From: 2-12-FULL-41-16 sp964473715
Lineage (GTDB): Bacteria; Patescibacteriota; Patescibacteriia; Magasanikbacterales; UBA922
Reading direction: 5' to 3'
DNA length: 64,000 bases
Assembly (NCBI GenBank): GCA_964473715.1
Contig: CAYYQC010000001.1
Coordinates: 1-64,000, forward strand
Below the pieces are notes generated by a model. It saw only the letters and a program-made list of their open reading frames with translations, searched no databases and was not told where the DNA came from. Position 1 is the stretch's first letter, and every line of letters starts with the position of its first letter. Below are positions 45,993-54,736 of this stretch, piece after piece. The translations under genes and the position numbers were made by a program.

Positions 45993-48900
45993 TTAGAGAG
46001 AGCGAGACAAGGTAGAACCTACAACATCATAAGAGTCTGATGCAGTAAATGGACCAAGTTCACTTGTTGAGTTAACTGGAGTGTAGTAGTAAGCTAATAC
46101 GCCAGTTGCCCAAGCAGAGTCAGTAAGGTTGTATCCAGTAGCACCATCAAGCATTGGACTTACAGTCACAACACCTGTTGTTTTACCATTGAGTACACCT
46201 GTAGTGTCAGCAGTCACGATAAAGGTACGTGAACCACCGGCTGGGATTGTGAAGTTGTTCAATGCTGAACCGTTCTGGCCCATGGTACCAAGGGTAACAG
46301 AGATAGAACTTGTTGAAGCAGAGAAGTAACAACCTGCGGTGTTTTGGTTACCAACAACCAATGAACATGAGCTTGAAGTGGTCAAAAGTTGACCCTTGCT
46401 GCCCTGTGCATTAGATTCCCACAACTTGAATGTGTTGAGGGTACCACTTACGGTGTTGTTACCAGTCATACCACTGGCTGAGATCTTCACAGTTGTACTA
46501 CCAAGGCGCAATTCGCGATCGCCAGGGTTGTAAACAGTATACTTGAAGATTGGGGCTTCAGAACCCAATTCCAAACTTGAACCAAGGCTCACAGGAGTGA
46601 TCACTGGTGCAGTGTTGTGGAAAAGGTGAGCAGTTGAAGAAGCAATTGTGCCTCCAACTTGGCCGTCGCCAGCCAAACCATCAAGTTGAGAACCACTCAA
46701 AGTACCACCTGAACTGGAAACCAATTCAAGGTTAGTACTTGAAGTACTGCGGAGAGCCAAGTAACTGATATTGCCTGGAGTCATTACGTTTGACGCATTA
46801 ACAGCAGACTTAACTACCAAGAACTTGTAAGTATTAGCAGGAACAGTGAGGCTAAGACCAGTAAACTGAACATAACCATTACCTGTACCACCAATATATT
46901 GACCAGTTCCAACAGAAGTGTTCATGTCAGCTGAGTCATAGAGGAAGAAAGTACCATAATCACTACTTGTAGTGTTTGTAGAACCATCTTTACCAAAATG
47001 TACTGAGAAGGTGATCTTTTTCAAGGTCACAGCTTCGTTCTGAGCTTCCAATTTCCACTTACCAACTTGAACTGGAGTTGCACTTGGAACCAAAATACTA
47101 TTGGTTGTAGTGTTGTCATTAGCAGCACTGAGGATTACGTTAGCAGATCCTACAGTGAAGTCTTGACCAACAACAGCAGAGTTGTCAGAGTCTGTATTCT
47201 GAGTATCAGCACCTACAAATGTGTAAGAAGCGATACTTGAAGACGCAACACCTGAAGCGTTAGAAAGAATCAAAGCTTTAAGTTTAATAACTTTAACTTC
47301 GTTCTTTTTAACAGTGATATTACTCAAGAAACTGTTTGATGAAGTAGCGGCAGTAGATACGGTTGAACCGTATTGTTCGTTACCAACCCACAATTCCAAG
47401 TTCTGGAGCATTGAAGGTGTATCGAATGTGCCGTTGCCAAGGAAACTAACACTGAAGTTAGTAAGCTTAACATCTTCAGCAGAGCCAGCCTTAATGGTAT
47501 ATTGACCGATCACTTGGCTTGAGCCAGCAGCGAGGGTGTTGTTACCAAGAGTACTGTCTTTAGCCAAAGTTACTTCAGTTGATTCAACAGCAACAGTGTT
47601 AGCAGCAGTCAAAGTGCTACCAGGGATGTTGTCTGTGAAGTCAAGAGTAGACAAACGTTTTGCATACATGTTACCAACACTTACAGTGAAGGCTGAAACA
47701 GAGGTAGCAGATGTAGGAATACTACCGAGTACTTCCAATACTTTTGTTTCACCAGACTTGAGGTTCAAGTATTGTGACAATGTGTATTGAGTTGAAGTAC
47801 TGTTATACAAAGTGTAAGTACTGTCTGAAGCACTAGTAGTCAAAAGGATGTCGTTACCAACACGCAATTTAACTGAACCAGTCAATTCTTTTTTACCTAC
47901 AGCGTATGTAGTAGTAGCAATCTTCAAACCGATCTTGCGAACTTCAAGATCTTCACCAACAGCTTTTACGTTAAAGCGGGCCAAGACAATATCATTGCCA
48001 CCAGCTGAAACAGATGTTGAAGGAGAATCTGTAGTCTTAGATACAGTTACGGTACCGGACTTCATTTTGAAGTAACCAGCAGAAGATGAAACAGCTGAGA
48101 ATGAAGTGGTTGAACCTTCACTAGTAGCACCAATGAAGTAACCTGTACTTGTATCCTTAACCATTACATCGTAGTCATTCTGAACTTGAATACGGAACCA
48201 GTTGCCTGAACCATCGGCCACAGTGGCACGGAGGGTCAAAACACGGTTTGTACTCTTAGGAACAGTGTATGGCTTGTCAAAGTTAACAGTTACGTAGCGA
48301 TCAGACATCATTTCTGTGCGACCGAGAACTGTGTTATCTGGAGCGAGAACTTCAAAATTCTTGAGGTCTTCGTCCTTAGCAGTTCCTTGTACGTAGAAAG
48401 TAATTTTACTTACTTGGATATCACTATCACCATCGTATTGGATGAACTTGAATTTGGAGATTTCTTGTGTCTGACCAATTTCAAGGTTACCAGCAGTACT
48501 ACTGCCTGGTTCTGTACTCAAACCACCAGCTGAAACACTTCCGAGTTGTACATCAGCGACAGAGCCGCCAGATACCAAACTCATGGTGTTACCAGAAACT
48601 GGGAATGAACCACTTACAGTACCGTCAGTTTGCACATCAGCCGCAGAAGCGATTGAAGCACCAACTGTGCCTGAAGTAGCAGTTGTAGCTAAGTTAAAGG
48701 CTACAGTGAAAGAAGTTGTTTGGCCTTTAGCAACTACGATTGGGTAGGTACCAAAACCAATAGTAACTTTGTTGTCTGAGCTAAATGAGCTCATAACATC
48801 ACCGTGGCGGTTGCCAGCTGAATCCCAAACACTTACGCCACTAATGTTAGCATTAGTTACGAGACCAGTGCGGGTTACAGTTACACCTTTCAATTTAACA

Positions 48901-49760
48901 TCACCGTTAGTAGCAGTAACAGTCACTTTAAGCATGTTGTTGTAAACAGTGCCTGCAGCGATTGTAGATGCAGCTGCTGTATCAGCAGCCAAACCAACAG
49001 TCAAAACACCGTTAGATGTAGGAGTTGTTGGAACACTACCACCACTCAATTGTGATGGGTTGTTTACGATAGTAGCAGCAGTAACTGATCCAGAACTCAA
49101 AGATACTGAGGAGAATACAGTTGCTGAAACAGTGCGTACATCGTTAACAGCCTGTGTTGGGAGAGCTCCGTCTACCATTTTGAGAGCATTGTCCCAAACG
49201 TAGTAAACAGTAGATTCACCAGCCTTCTTTACCAATTGACCATTGTGGAGGGTGTTGCCTACGAGAGGAGCACCAACCTGGTAGTTGGAATCAAAGACAT
49301 CGTTAAGATGAGTAACGAGAGTTGGCCAGTTGGCTCCGTAAAGAGCAACAGCTTGTGCTTCGTTGTCAATCTTGTGCTTCATGTTGTTTGGACCTACAGC
49401 GTAAACTGAAGGAGAGAGGAAACTCTTTACCAAACGTGAACCTGGACGGAAGTTAACACCACCACCAGCGGCGTAAGCGTCAACACAAGACATGTCAATG
49501 GTAGTAATACCACTGAAATCCTTGTACCAGGATTTATATACGGCTTCTGTTGGGAAGTACATCCGTTTATTCTGACTGTTTACCAAGTAAACAGCAGCAT
49601 TTCCGGCTACTTTGAACAAGTCTCCGGCTTCGAGCTCTGGACATGTAGCGGCAGCAGCACCGGCTGGAACAAAGGCTGAAAGGCCAACGCTCCAAGCAAC
49701 AGTCATGCTAACCACTGACATGGTGAAGAGTTTCTTACCGAATTTCTTCAAATTTTGCAT
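45993..49760 (-). CDS. S-layer-like / large secreted surface protein
   Basis: A 1255-residue exported protein. Signal peptide 1-38 (KKLFTMSVVSMTVAWSVGLSAF ending AGAAAA). Residues about 40-210 form a domain seen in putative S-layer proteins of Patescibacteria (CPELEAGDLFKVAGNAAVYL and RMYFPTEAVYKSWYKDFSG). The rest (210-1255) is Ser/Thr/Val-rich with repeated beta-sandwich-like units (patterns such as TFSVSFLGNGTF, KNEVKVIKLKALI), almost no Cys, and no C-terminal anchor visible. Codon use is strongly biased to one set (CAA, GTA, ACA), as expected for a highly expressed gene. It has its own promoter, a 220-nt structured leader and a strong terminator. Confidence 0.88.
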   Translation of the reverse strand: MQNLKKFGKKLFTMSVVSMTVAWSVGLSAFVPAGAAAATCPELEAGDLFKVAGNAAVYLVNSQNKRMYFPTEAVYKSWYKDFSGITTIDMSCVDAYAAGGGVNFRPGSRLVKSFLSPSVYAVGPNNMKHKIDNEAQAVALYGANWPTLVTHLNDVFDSNYQVGAPLVGNTLHNGQLVKKAGESTVYYVWDNALKMVDGALPTQAVNDVRTVSATVFSSVSLSSGSVTAATIVNNPSQLSGGSVPTTPTSNGVLTVGLAADTAAASTIAAGTVYNNMLKVTVTATNGDVKLKGVTVTRTGLVTNANISGVSVWDSAGNRHGDVMSSFSSDNKVTIGFGTYPIVVAKGQTTSFTVAFNLATTATSGTVGASIASAADVQTDGTVSGSFPVSGNTMSLVSGGSVADVQLGSVSAGGLSTEPGSSTAGNLEIGQTQEISKFKFIQYDGDSDIQVSKITFYVQGTAKDEDLKNFEVLAPDNTVLGRTEMMSDRYVTVNFDKPYTVPKSTNRVLTLRATVADGSGNWFRIQVQNDYDVMVKDTSTGYFIGATSEGSTTSFSAVSSSAGYFKMKSGTVTVSKTTDSPSTSVSAGGNDIVLARFNVKAVGEDLEVRKIGLKIATTTYAVGKKELTGSVKLRVGNDILLTTSASDSTYTLYNSTSTQYTLSQYLNLKSGETKVLEVLGSIPTSATSVSAFTVSVGNMYAKRLSTLDFTDNIPGSTLTAANTVAVESTEVTLAKDSTLGNNTLAAGSSQVIGQYTIKAGSAEDVKLTNFSVSFLGNGTFDTPSMLQNLELWVGNEQYGSTVSTAATSSNSFLSNITVKKNEVKVIKLKALILSNASGVASSSIASYTFVGADTQNTDSDNSAVVGQDFTVGSANVILSAANDNTTTNSILVPSATPVQVGKWKLEAQNEAVTLKKITFSVHFGKDGSTNTTSSDYGTFFLYDSADMNTSVGTGQYIGGTGNGYVQFTGLSLTVPANTYKFLVVKSAVNASNVMTPGNISYLALRSTSSTNLELVSSSGGTLSGSQLDGLAGDGQVGGTIASSTAHLFHNTAPVITPVSLGSSLELGSEAPIFKYTVYNPGDRELRLGSTTVKISASGMTGNNTVSGTLNTFKLWESNAQGSKGQLLTTSSSCSLVVGNQNTAGCYFSASTSSISVTLGTMGQNGSALNNFTIPAGGSRTFIVTADTTGVLNGKTTGVVTVSPMLDGATGYNLTDSAWATGVLAYYYTPVNSTSELGPFTASDSYDVVGSTLSRSL

Positions 49761-49992
49761 AAATAATTTTTCGCCTATTACGCGACGCCTCGTTCCATTG
49801 GAACCGGTCCGCGTAATAAGTTTTTTTATTAAAGCCGCATCACTCCACTTCCTTTACGGAAATGGATCAACCTTTCGGTGAGCGGAATGCTTTGGCCTCA
49901 TTGGCATGTGGCCAGAAGCGAACTCACTCTCCTCTTTATAATAAAGAAAGAGTGAGGCCGTATACTGTATGGCCCGCACCAGACTAATTATA
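49761..49992 (-). promoter_or_regulatory. Promoter and long structured leader of the S-layer-like gene
   Basis: A minus-strand -10 TATAAT (49987-49992; -35 weak) is followed by about 220 nt of leader. Stems seen: CTCACTCT/AGAGTGAG (49923-49930 with 49949-49956), CCACTTCC/GGAAATGG (49845-49852 with 49858-49865, one wobble pair), and TATTACGCG/CGCGTAATA (49776-49784 with 49810-49818) enclosing GTTCC/GGAAC. The last hairpin lies shortly before the ATG. Probably an mRNA-stabilising or regulatory leader. Confidence 0.65.
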
Positions 49993-50024
49993 ATCAGGTA
50001 CGGATCAGACACTATACACTACAA

Positions 50025-51242
50025 TTACTTTTTCACGTCAACTTGAACCTGATCAGTCTGCGCTTTGGTTTTTGTATCTACCAATGACTGTTGCGCAGAA
50101 GCTGCGTTTTGATTTAAATCTTTTAGATTTTTCAAAGCCTCTTCTAAATTATTAGAATCAATATTTTTCTTAATCTCTACTGCAGAATTATTTACCACCA
50201 ATGTTTTCGCATCAGCTTCTTTAATTAAGTCACTCGCAGTAGTTGTGGATGTAGATGACAAAGCTTTTTCCAAACTATCAGTTTTTTGATTAGTAGTTGG
50301 CAAAATTGTACTACGGGTAGTTGAAACAGAAAGATCAATAAGTTTAGTAGTACTAGAAGAAAGCATTTGCATAGGCACCCCCAAAGTATTTTTTACATCA
50401 TTTTTAATTGCTTCAGTAGATTGAACCAAGTCAACAACTTTTTCTGAAACAATATTTTTGACATCATTTGGCTCGCCAGTTCGTACGACTGTTTCTACCG
50501 CTGAGATGCTTGTTTCATTAACTAATTTAATAGTTTCAATCACTTGCTTAGTTACTTCTACATTAGCCAGAGTAGAAGAAGCCACCGTTGAGTTTAATTC
50601 TTTAACCAAAACTGTTGTGTCTTTGGCCACACCTTTGGCAGTTTCTACAACTTCAACCGCATTTTCTTTTGTAGCAGAATCTTTAGCTTGAACATTTACA
50701 TTTACAGAAACTTCTTTAACTGCATCTTGCACATCTTTTACAGCCACGCTCAAATCTTTTTCTGCTTTAGCCCGGTCATCAGGATCTGATTCTACTGCTA
50801 ATTTTTGTGAGACAGTTTTTTTAATATCATCTACCCGGCTCTTGGCCAAGTTTAATTGTAATTGTACTTTTTCATTTTCCGTGGCACCAATACTTTTTAC
50901 AGCCACTTCAGTTTTTTGAGCTACACGTTTAATGGCCCACAAACGGTCACCAGGCAGACTATTAAAGGAGGCACTCACACTAGCAATCCAACCACCAGTA
51001 GCCAACAAAGCCACAGTAAGAGCAGTTAAGGTAGGACGCAATAAACGAATAGTAGAGCTAGAACGTAAGTGATACCAAAGTGCGCGCGCAGTGTCCACCA
51101 CCACAGGTTTTGCCACTGGCACAACAGTATTACTAATTTGTTGCACCATCCGAGCACGCTCTGAAACAACCCAAGCCTGGTCAGGATTAACCTGACTTTG
51201 AGAAAGCTTGATTGTTTTCAGTTGTTCCTTAAGGTGCTTCAT
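50025..51242 (-). CDS. DUF5667-domain membrane protein, putative anti-sigma factor
   Basis: A 405-residue protein with a cytoplasmic N terminus (1-67), one TM helix (about 68-90, LTALTVALLATGGWIASVSA) and a DUF5667-type extracytoplasmic start (FNSLPGDRLWAIKRVAQKTE), followed by a long Val/Lys/Thr-rich region with coiled-coil character. It overlaps the ECF sigma gene by 14 bp (start inside the sigma 3' end). The arrangement is that of sigma/anti-sigma pairs; the role is inferred from this arrangement and membrane topology, since no classical zinc anti-sigma motif is visible. Confidence 0.7.
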   Translation of the reverse strand: MKHLKEQLKTIKLSQSQVNPDQAWVVSERARMVQQISNTVVPVAKPVVVDTARALWYHLRSSSTIRLLRPTLTALTVALLATGGWIASVSASFNSLPGDRLWAIKRVAQKTEVAVKSIGATENEKVQLQLNLAKSRVDDIKKTVSQKLAVESDPDDRAKAEKDLSVAVKDVQDAVKEVSVNVNVQAKDSATKENAVEVVETAKGVAKDTTVLVKELNSTVASSTLANVEVTKQVIETIKLVNETSISAVETVVRTGEPNDVKNIVSEKVVDLVQSTEAIKNDVKNTLGVPMQMLSSSTTKLIDLSVSTTRSTILPTTNQKTDSLEKALSSTSTTTASDLIKEADAKTLVVNNSAVEIKKNIDSNNLEEALKNLKDLNQNAASAQQSLVDTKTKAQTDQVQVDVKK

Positions 51243-51798
51243 AATTACGCATTGCTTTTTTTAAAATGTTGGTGGCTCTGTGTAATGTGACCCGAACATT
51301 TACTGGAGATTTTTTTATTATTTGTGCAATTTCTTTTATAGAAAGTTCTTCAATATATCGTAGCAAGATAACTTCTTGATATTCTTGCTTCATTTGTCGT
51401 ACTTGTTTTAGGAGCACTTTGGCACTTTCTGTAACCATGAGATTGGCCACCATATTATCAACACCCGCAATCTCTTCCACATCTGGCGCAGCTTCTAGAG
51501 AAAACTCTGGTCGGTTGGCTTTGGCCCTGTACCAGTCTACCAAACTATTTCTAGCGATTTGATAAATGAGACCACTGAAACTTTTTATTTCTACATCTGT
51601 TTTTTCAGCCAAATACTGCCAGGTTTTCAGAAACACCTCACTGGTCAAGTCTTCAGACTCTTCTTTCCGATTTACCTTAAAAAATATGAACCGATAAATC
51701 CGACCCACGTACAAATCGTACAGACAAGCAAAAGCTTCAGGGTCGTGATTTTTAGTCACTTGGTAAACCAGTTTTTTTTCAGAGAGGCTGGTGGGCAT
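51229..51798 (-). CDS. ECF-type RNA polymerase sigma factor
   Basis: A 189-residue sigma-70 family protein (from MPTSLSEKK; a longer upstream start exists but lies within a hairpin). Region 2: DPEAFACLYDLYVGRIYRFI and EDLTSEVFLKTWQYL. Region 4: QEYQEVILLRYIEELSIKEI plus the HTH IAQIIKKSPVNVRVTLHRAT. Between them is the acidic linker of ECF factors. It is paired with the DUF5667 gene and is the best candidate for control of the S-layer and other surface genes here. Confidence 0.9.
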   Translation of the reverse strand: MPTSLSEKKLVYQVTKNHDPEAFACLYDLYVGRIYRFIFFKVNRKEESEDLTSEVFLKTWQYLAEKTDVEIKSFSGLIYQIARNSLVDWYRAKANRPEFSLEAAPDVEEIAGVDNMVANLMVTESAKVLLKQVRQMKQEYQEVILLRYIEELSIKEIAQIIKKSPVNVRVTLHRATNILKKAMRNYEAP

Positions 51799-51819
51799 AC
51801 TAGAAGACGTCCTGAATAA

Positions 51820-51847
51820 AAAAGTGTTACACCTGTGGAACACTTTT
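51820..51847 (-). promoter_or_regulatory. Hairpin with U-run in the sigma-factor leader (possible attenuator)
   Basis: A 9-bp stem AAAAGTGTT/AACACTTTT (51820-51828 with 51839-51847) around CCACAGGTGT-type loop. On the minus-strand transcript it is followed by TTTATT and only then by the sigma gene start. It looks like a rho-independent terminator sited upstream of the gene. Confidence 0.55.
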
Positions 51848-52010
51848 ACATATTTATGTTACCAACACTATACCTTATCTAAGCCAAAAAAACAACCTTC
51901 ACGGCTCATAATCAAGTTATTTAGTGGTTTCAAGAAAAAGGATATAGTTACTCCATATGCGACCAGGTCCCATTTTTAGGACTTTGACAATAGTAATGAA
52001 GAGCCCAGAT

Positions 52011-52032
52011 ATGTATACACTAATATATACAT
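52011..52032. promoter_or_regulatory. Inverted repeat upstream of the orphan HTH gene
   Basis: ATGTATA (52011-52017) and TATACAT (52026-52032) with an 8-bp spacer, in the divergent region between the sigma factor and HTH genes and about 40 bp upstream of the HTH promoter. Possible operator for the HTH protein itself. Confidence 0.4.
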
Positions 52033-52070
52033 TATAAATAAACCAATTTTCAGACTTTATTCCTTGCCCA

Positions 52071-52099
52071 TTGACAAAACCCTAAAAATTTGTTAATAT
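52071..52099 (+). promoter_or_regulatory. Promoter of the orphan HTH gene
   Basis: TTGACA (52071-52076), 17-bp spacer, TAATAT (52094-52099). The leader (about 70 nt) carries two hairpins directly before the ATG: GCCGCGT/ACGCGGC (52132-52158) and CGATTT/AAATCG (52160-52175). Confidence 0.8.
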
Positions 52100-52176
52100 A
52101 TGTCTATACAAAAATCAAAAAATTAATAACCGCCGCGTCTCAAAGGACGTTACGCGGCACGATTTCGACAAATCGT

Positions 52177-52524
52177 ATGGAACAAAACCTCCAAAAAGAA
52201 ATACAATCTATTGACCCAGCCAACTCTACACCAGCCAAAGAAGTAATTAGAGTATCAATCTCTGAAGCCGCTCGGCTCTTTGGGGTAAATCCTCAAACTA
52301 TTCGCCGCGCTCTCAAAGACCAAGAAATCAATTATGTGGTCGTAGCTGGACGTTATAAGCTCAACTTTGAAAGTCTAGTTAAGTGGTCACAGCGCAAAAC
52401 CACGGTTCGGAACAAATCCAACCAAAGTGGTATTGGACAATATGTGGATAAATGGAAAATTAATAACACTTTATACTCCCCTAGCTCCAAACTTCTAAAG
52501 CCAGAGGAACCACCGCAAACATAA
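52177..52524 (+). CDS. Small helix-turn-helix (MerR/excisionase-like) DNA-binding protein
   Basis: A 115-residue protein from the ATG at 52177. Residues about 26-70 form an HTH of the MerR-excisionase type (VSISEAARLFGVNPQTIRRAL, then DQEINYVVVAGRYKLNFESL), as in helix-turn-helix domain-containing proteins that recognise DNA with a small wing. The tail (70-115) is basic and probably disordered. No integrase lies nearby, so it is probably a transcription regulator. A strong terminator follows. Confidence 0.78.
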   Translation: MEQNLQKEIQSIDPANSTPAKEVIRVSISEAARLFGVNPQTIRRALKDQEINYVVVAGRYKLNFESLVKWSQRKTTVRNKSNQSGIGQYVDKWKINNTLYSPSSKLLKPEEPPQT

Positions 52525-52528
52525 ATTT

Positions 52529-52563
52529 AAAACTCTCCCCGACCAAATCGGGGAGAGTTTTTT
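52529..52563 (+). terminator. Strong Rho-independent terminator
   Basis: A 14-bp perfect stem AAAACTCTCCCCGA/TCGGGGAGAGTTTT around CCAAA, ending in a T-run. Confidence 0.93.
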
Positions 52564-52572
52564 GTTAGCCTA

Positions 52573-52581
52573 TGCTATACT
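52573..52581 (+). promoter_or_regulatory. Extended -10 promoter, leaderless type
   Basis: TGCTATACT (TGnTATACT) ends 9 nt before the ATG at 52591; the -35 would fall in the preceding terminator, so promoter recognition must rely on the extended -10. Predicted leader is 0-3 nt. Confidence 0.65.
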
Positions 52582-52590
52582 TAAAAGGCT

Positions 52591-54420
52591 ATGAAATTTG
52601 TCTCTACACATCTTACTAAACATCATTTGTTACACGCTCCTCATCGCTGGTTTTTGGCTTTTTTGCTCTCACCTATTCACGCTCTAGAAGTACATTATCA
52701 ACGCCGCTACCATCTTAAATTTTCTCATGCCCGCAAATTATTTATCTTTGACATGCTTCTTTTGATAAGCATTTTTGTCATTGGAGGAAGTGCAGCTTTT
52801 TGGTATACCTATGACCCTACTGTAACCAAAGACGTAGCCCTTGAAGTTTCTGCGGCCGCACTTGGGGACACCAATCGAGTAAAAAGTGGTGAACTCATTA
52901 CTGTAAAAATCTCTTTTCAGAACAATAGTAATGTAGTACTAGAAGACCCAATTATTAAAGTAAATATTCCCGCTGGTTTTCTTATTCGCAGCACTCCACC
53001 TAATTTTACCACTTCCACCCAATCAATTTCAGTTGAAAGCATGAAGCCACGTCAAGGCGGAGAGCTAATCTTTACAGGTCAATTTTTTGGTGAACCAGGC
53101 AAAAATTTTCCGGCCGTAGTAGAGCTTATTTATCGCCAAGAAAAAACCAATCGGTTTGAAGTTAAAACCGTGGGCATATTAGCTACCCCTGCGGATTCAG
53201 TTCTGGTAGTGAATGCTAATTTTCCTGCTACTATTTTTTCTTCAGGAAATTGGGAAGTGCCGGTCACTATTCAAAATACTGGCTCTGAATTAATCTCAGG
53301 AATTTCTATTCCTTTCCCGACTGTAAATGGTTTAAATTTTTCTTGGCTTGAAACTGGGATTACCAAAAAACCTTTATTGATTTCTTTACTCAAACCAAAT
53401 GAAACTACTACTGGTACCTTACGTTTTTCCAGTAAATTACCAAAAGATATTTCTGAAATTTCTGTTTCCTTAATTCCTCAAATTCAAATTAATAATCAGT
53501 ATTTTAACCAAGCCGCATTTAATTCTAAAATTTCCGTACTCCACCCTGGTTTAAAAATTTCTTCTGAATGGAAACAATCAATTGTTCAGCCTGGCGAGAG
53601 TGTGCCATTACATATTAAAGTAGAAAATACTGGTAGTGTAGAACTTAATAATCTTACCCTAGCCATTCCTTTACCAGCGAACTTAGTTAATGTACGTGAA
53701 ACTGCCACAACCAATAAAGCCACACTTAAAGGATCAACCCTATATATTTCTGCCAAAGAATTTCCGGCTTTAAATTCTATTCCGCGTCAAGAAACTCGCG
53801 AACTACCATTAACTATTATAATTTCTAACCGTCCTAGCGGTAGTACTGAACTTAGTTTACCAATTAGTGCTTCAAGTAATATTGTTAATAATCCAGAAAA
53901 GTTTGAAACAAAATCTATTACTTCACCAATTAAACTAGGTACTTTTATTAGTTTAAATGCTGAGTCCCACTATTATTCTACTGAAGGTGACCAAATTGGT
54001 CGTGGACCATTGCCTCCAAAAGTTGGCAAAGAAACCAAATATTGGGCTTTATTAATTCTGAACAATGGCACTGCTGAAGCTTCTAATGTGTCTGTTTCTG
54101 CTACTTTAGCCCCTGGAGTTACCTGGACTAGTAAATCTAGTGTGACACGTGGACGCGAACCTGTTTACAATCCATCAACACGTACAATTACTTGGAATGT
54201 TTCATCTGTCCCTGCCAGTGAAACAGTTGGTATTGACTTTGAATTAAGTATTACTCCTACTGAATCACAGCGGGGTTCCATCCCTGTTTTGCTTACAAAT
54301 ATTCGTGCTTCGGCTGTGGATAGTATTACTAATAAAAATCTCACTGCTTCAGCAGGATCTTTAAATGCTTCACTTGTTACAGACACAATTGGCAAAGCCA
54401 AAGGCGTGCGCGTGGAATAA
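52591..54420 (+). CDS. Membrane-anchored protein with DUF11/CARDB-like beta-sandwich repeats
   Basis: A 609-residue protein. Residues 1-45 are cytoplasmic and basic with several His, followed by a TM helix (about 51-75, LFIFDMLLLISIFVIGGSAAFW). The remaining about 530 residues form extracytoplasmic Ig-like beta-sandwich repeats of DUF11/CARDB type: GELITVKISFQNNSNVVLED, SVPLHIKVENTGSVELNN, YWALLILNNGTAEASN. A scaffold or adhesion role at the cell surface is likely. It stands alone between two terminators. Confidence 0.78.
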   Translation: MKFVSTHLTKHHLLHAPHRWFLAFLLSPIHALEVHYQRRYHLKFSHARKLFIFDMLLLISIFVIGGSAAFWYTYDPTVTKDVALEVSAAALGDTNRVKSGELITVKISFQNNSNVVLEDPIIKVNIPAGFLIRSTPPNFTTSTQSISVESMKPRQGGELIFTGQFFGEPGKNFPAVVELIYRQEKTNRFEVKTVGILATPADSVLVVNANFPATIFSSGNWEVPVTIQNTGSELISGISIPFPTVNGLNFSWLETGITKKPLLISLLKPNETTTGTLRFSSKLPKDISEISVSLIPQIQINNQYFNQAAFNSKISVLHPGLKISSEWKQSIVQPGESVPLHIKVENTGSVELNNLTLAIPLPANLVNVRETATTNKATLKGSTLYISAKEFPALNSIPRQETRELPLTIIISNRPSGSTELSLPISASSNIVNNPEKFETKSITSPIKLGTFISLNAESHYYSTEGDQIGRGPLPPKVGKETKYWALLILNNGTAEASNVSVSATLAPGVTWTSKSSVTRGREPVYNPSTRTITWNVSSVPASETVGIDFELSITPTESQRGSIPVLLTNIRASAVDSITNKNLTASAGSLNASLVTDTIGKAKGVRVE

Positions 54421-54444
54421 GTTTTCCTCTTCGGCGAGCATTAT

Positions 54445-54473
54445 AAAAAATCTTCTATTAAAGAAGATTTTTT
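54445..54473 (+). terminator. Rho-independent terminator
   Basis: A 12-bp stem AAAAAATCTTCT/AGAAGATTTTTT around ATTAA, just after the DUF11-like gene. Confidence 0.9.
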
Positions 54474-54488
54474 GCTTTAAAATAAGGA

Positions 54489-54517
54489 TTGACTTTTTGC
54501 TTAATACCTGATATAGT
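54489..54517 (+). promoter_or_regulatory. Promoter of the Cys-rich surface protein
   Basis: TTGACT (54489-54494), 17-bp spacer, TATAGT (54512-54517). It lies 220 bp upstream of the gene start, giving a leader of about 213 nt. Confidence 0.8.
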
Positions 54518-54523
54518 GTTCTG

Positions 54524-54736
54524 TTTCTATATCTTGGGATTATTAGGTATAGTAAGCAATAGCTCTTTACAATTGAGGTGGTATTTTAGTTTACATCAAA
54601 GAAGGAGACGAAACTGCTTCAGATTTTGGTTATATTTATGTAATTAAAATCTGGAGTAGTTTCGAAGTAATTACAATTCCGAGAAGTACATCTCTAGACC
54701 AATTACCGGACCACAGATGGTCCAAGGAGAATTCGC
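54524..54736 (+). promoter_or_regulatory. Long leader with a 19-bp stem-loop and an SD-adjacent hairpin
   Basis: The leader contains CGAAACTGCTTCAGATTTT (54609-54627) pairing along all 19 positions (two wobbles) with 54646-54664, loop 18 nt. Directly before the Shine-Dalgarno AAGGAG (54724-54729) sits a second hairpin, GGACCA/TGGTCC (54708-54713 with 54718-54723). A 75-codon open frame (54577-54801) also crosses this region but has no standard start codon. Confidence 0.7.

Noticed and set aside
52177..52524. The HTH protein as a phage excisionase or part of a mobile element
   Set aside because: No integrase, attachment-site repeat or phage gene is visible nearby; a single terminator-bounded regulator is simpler.
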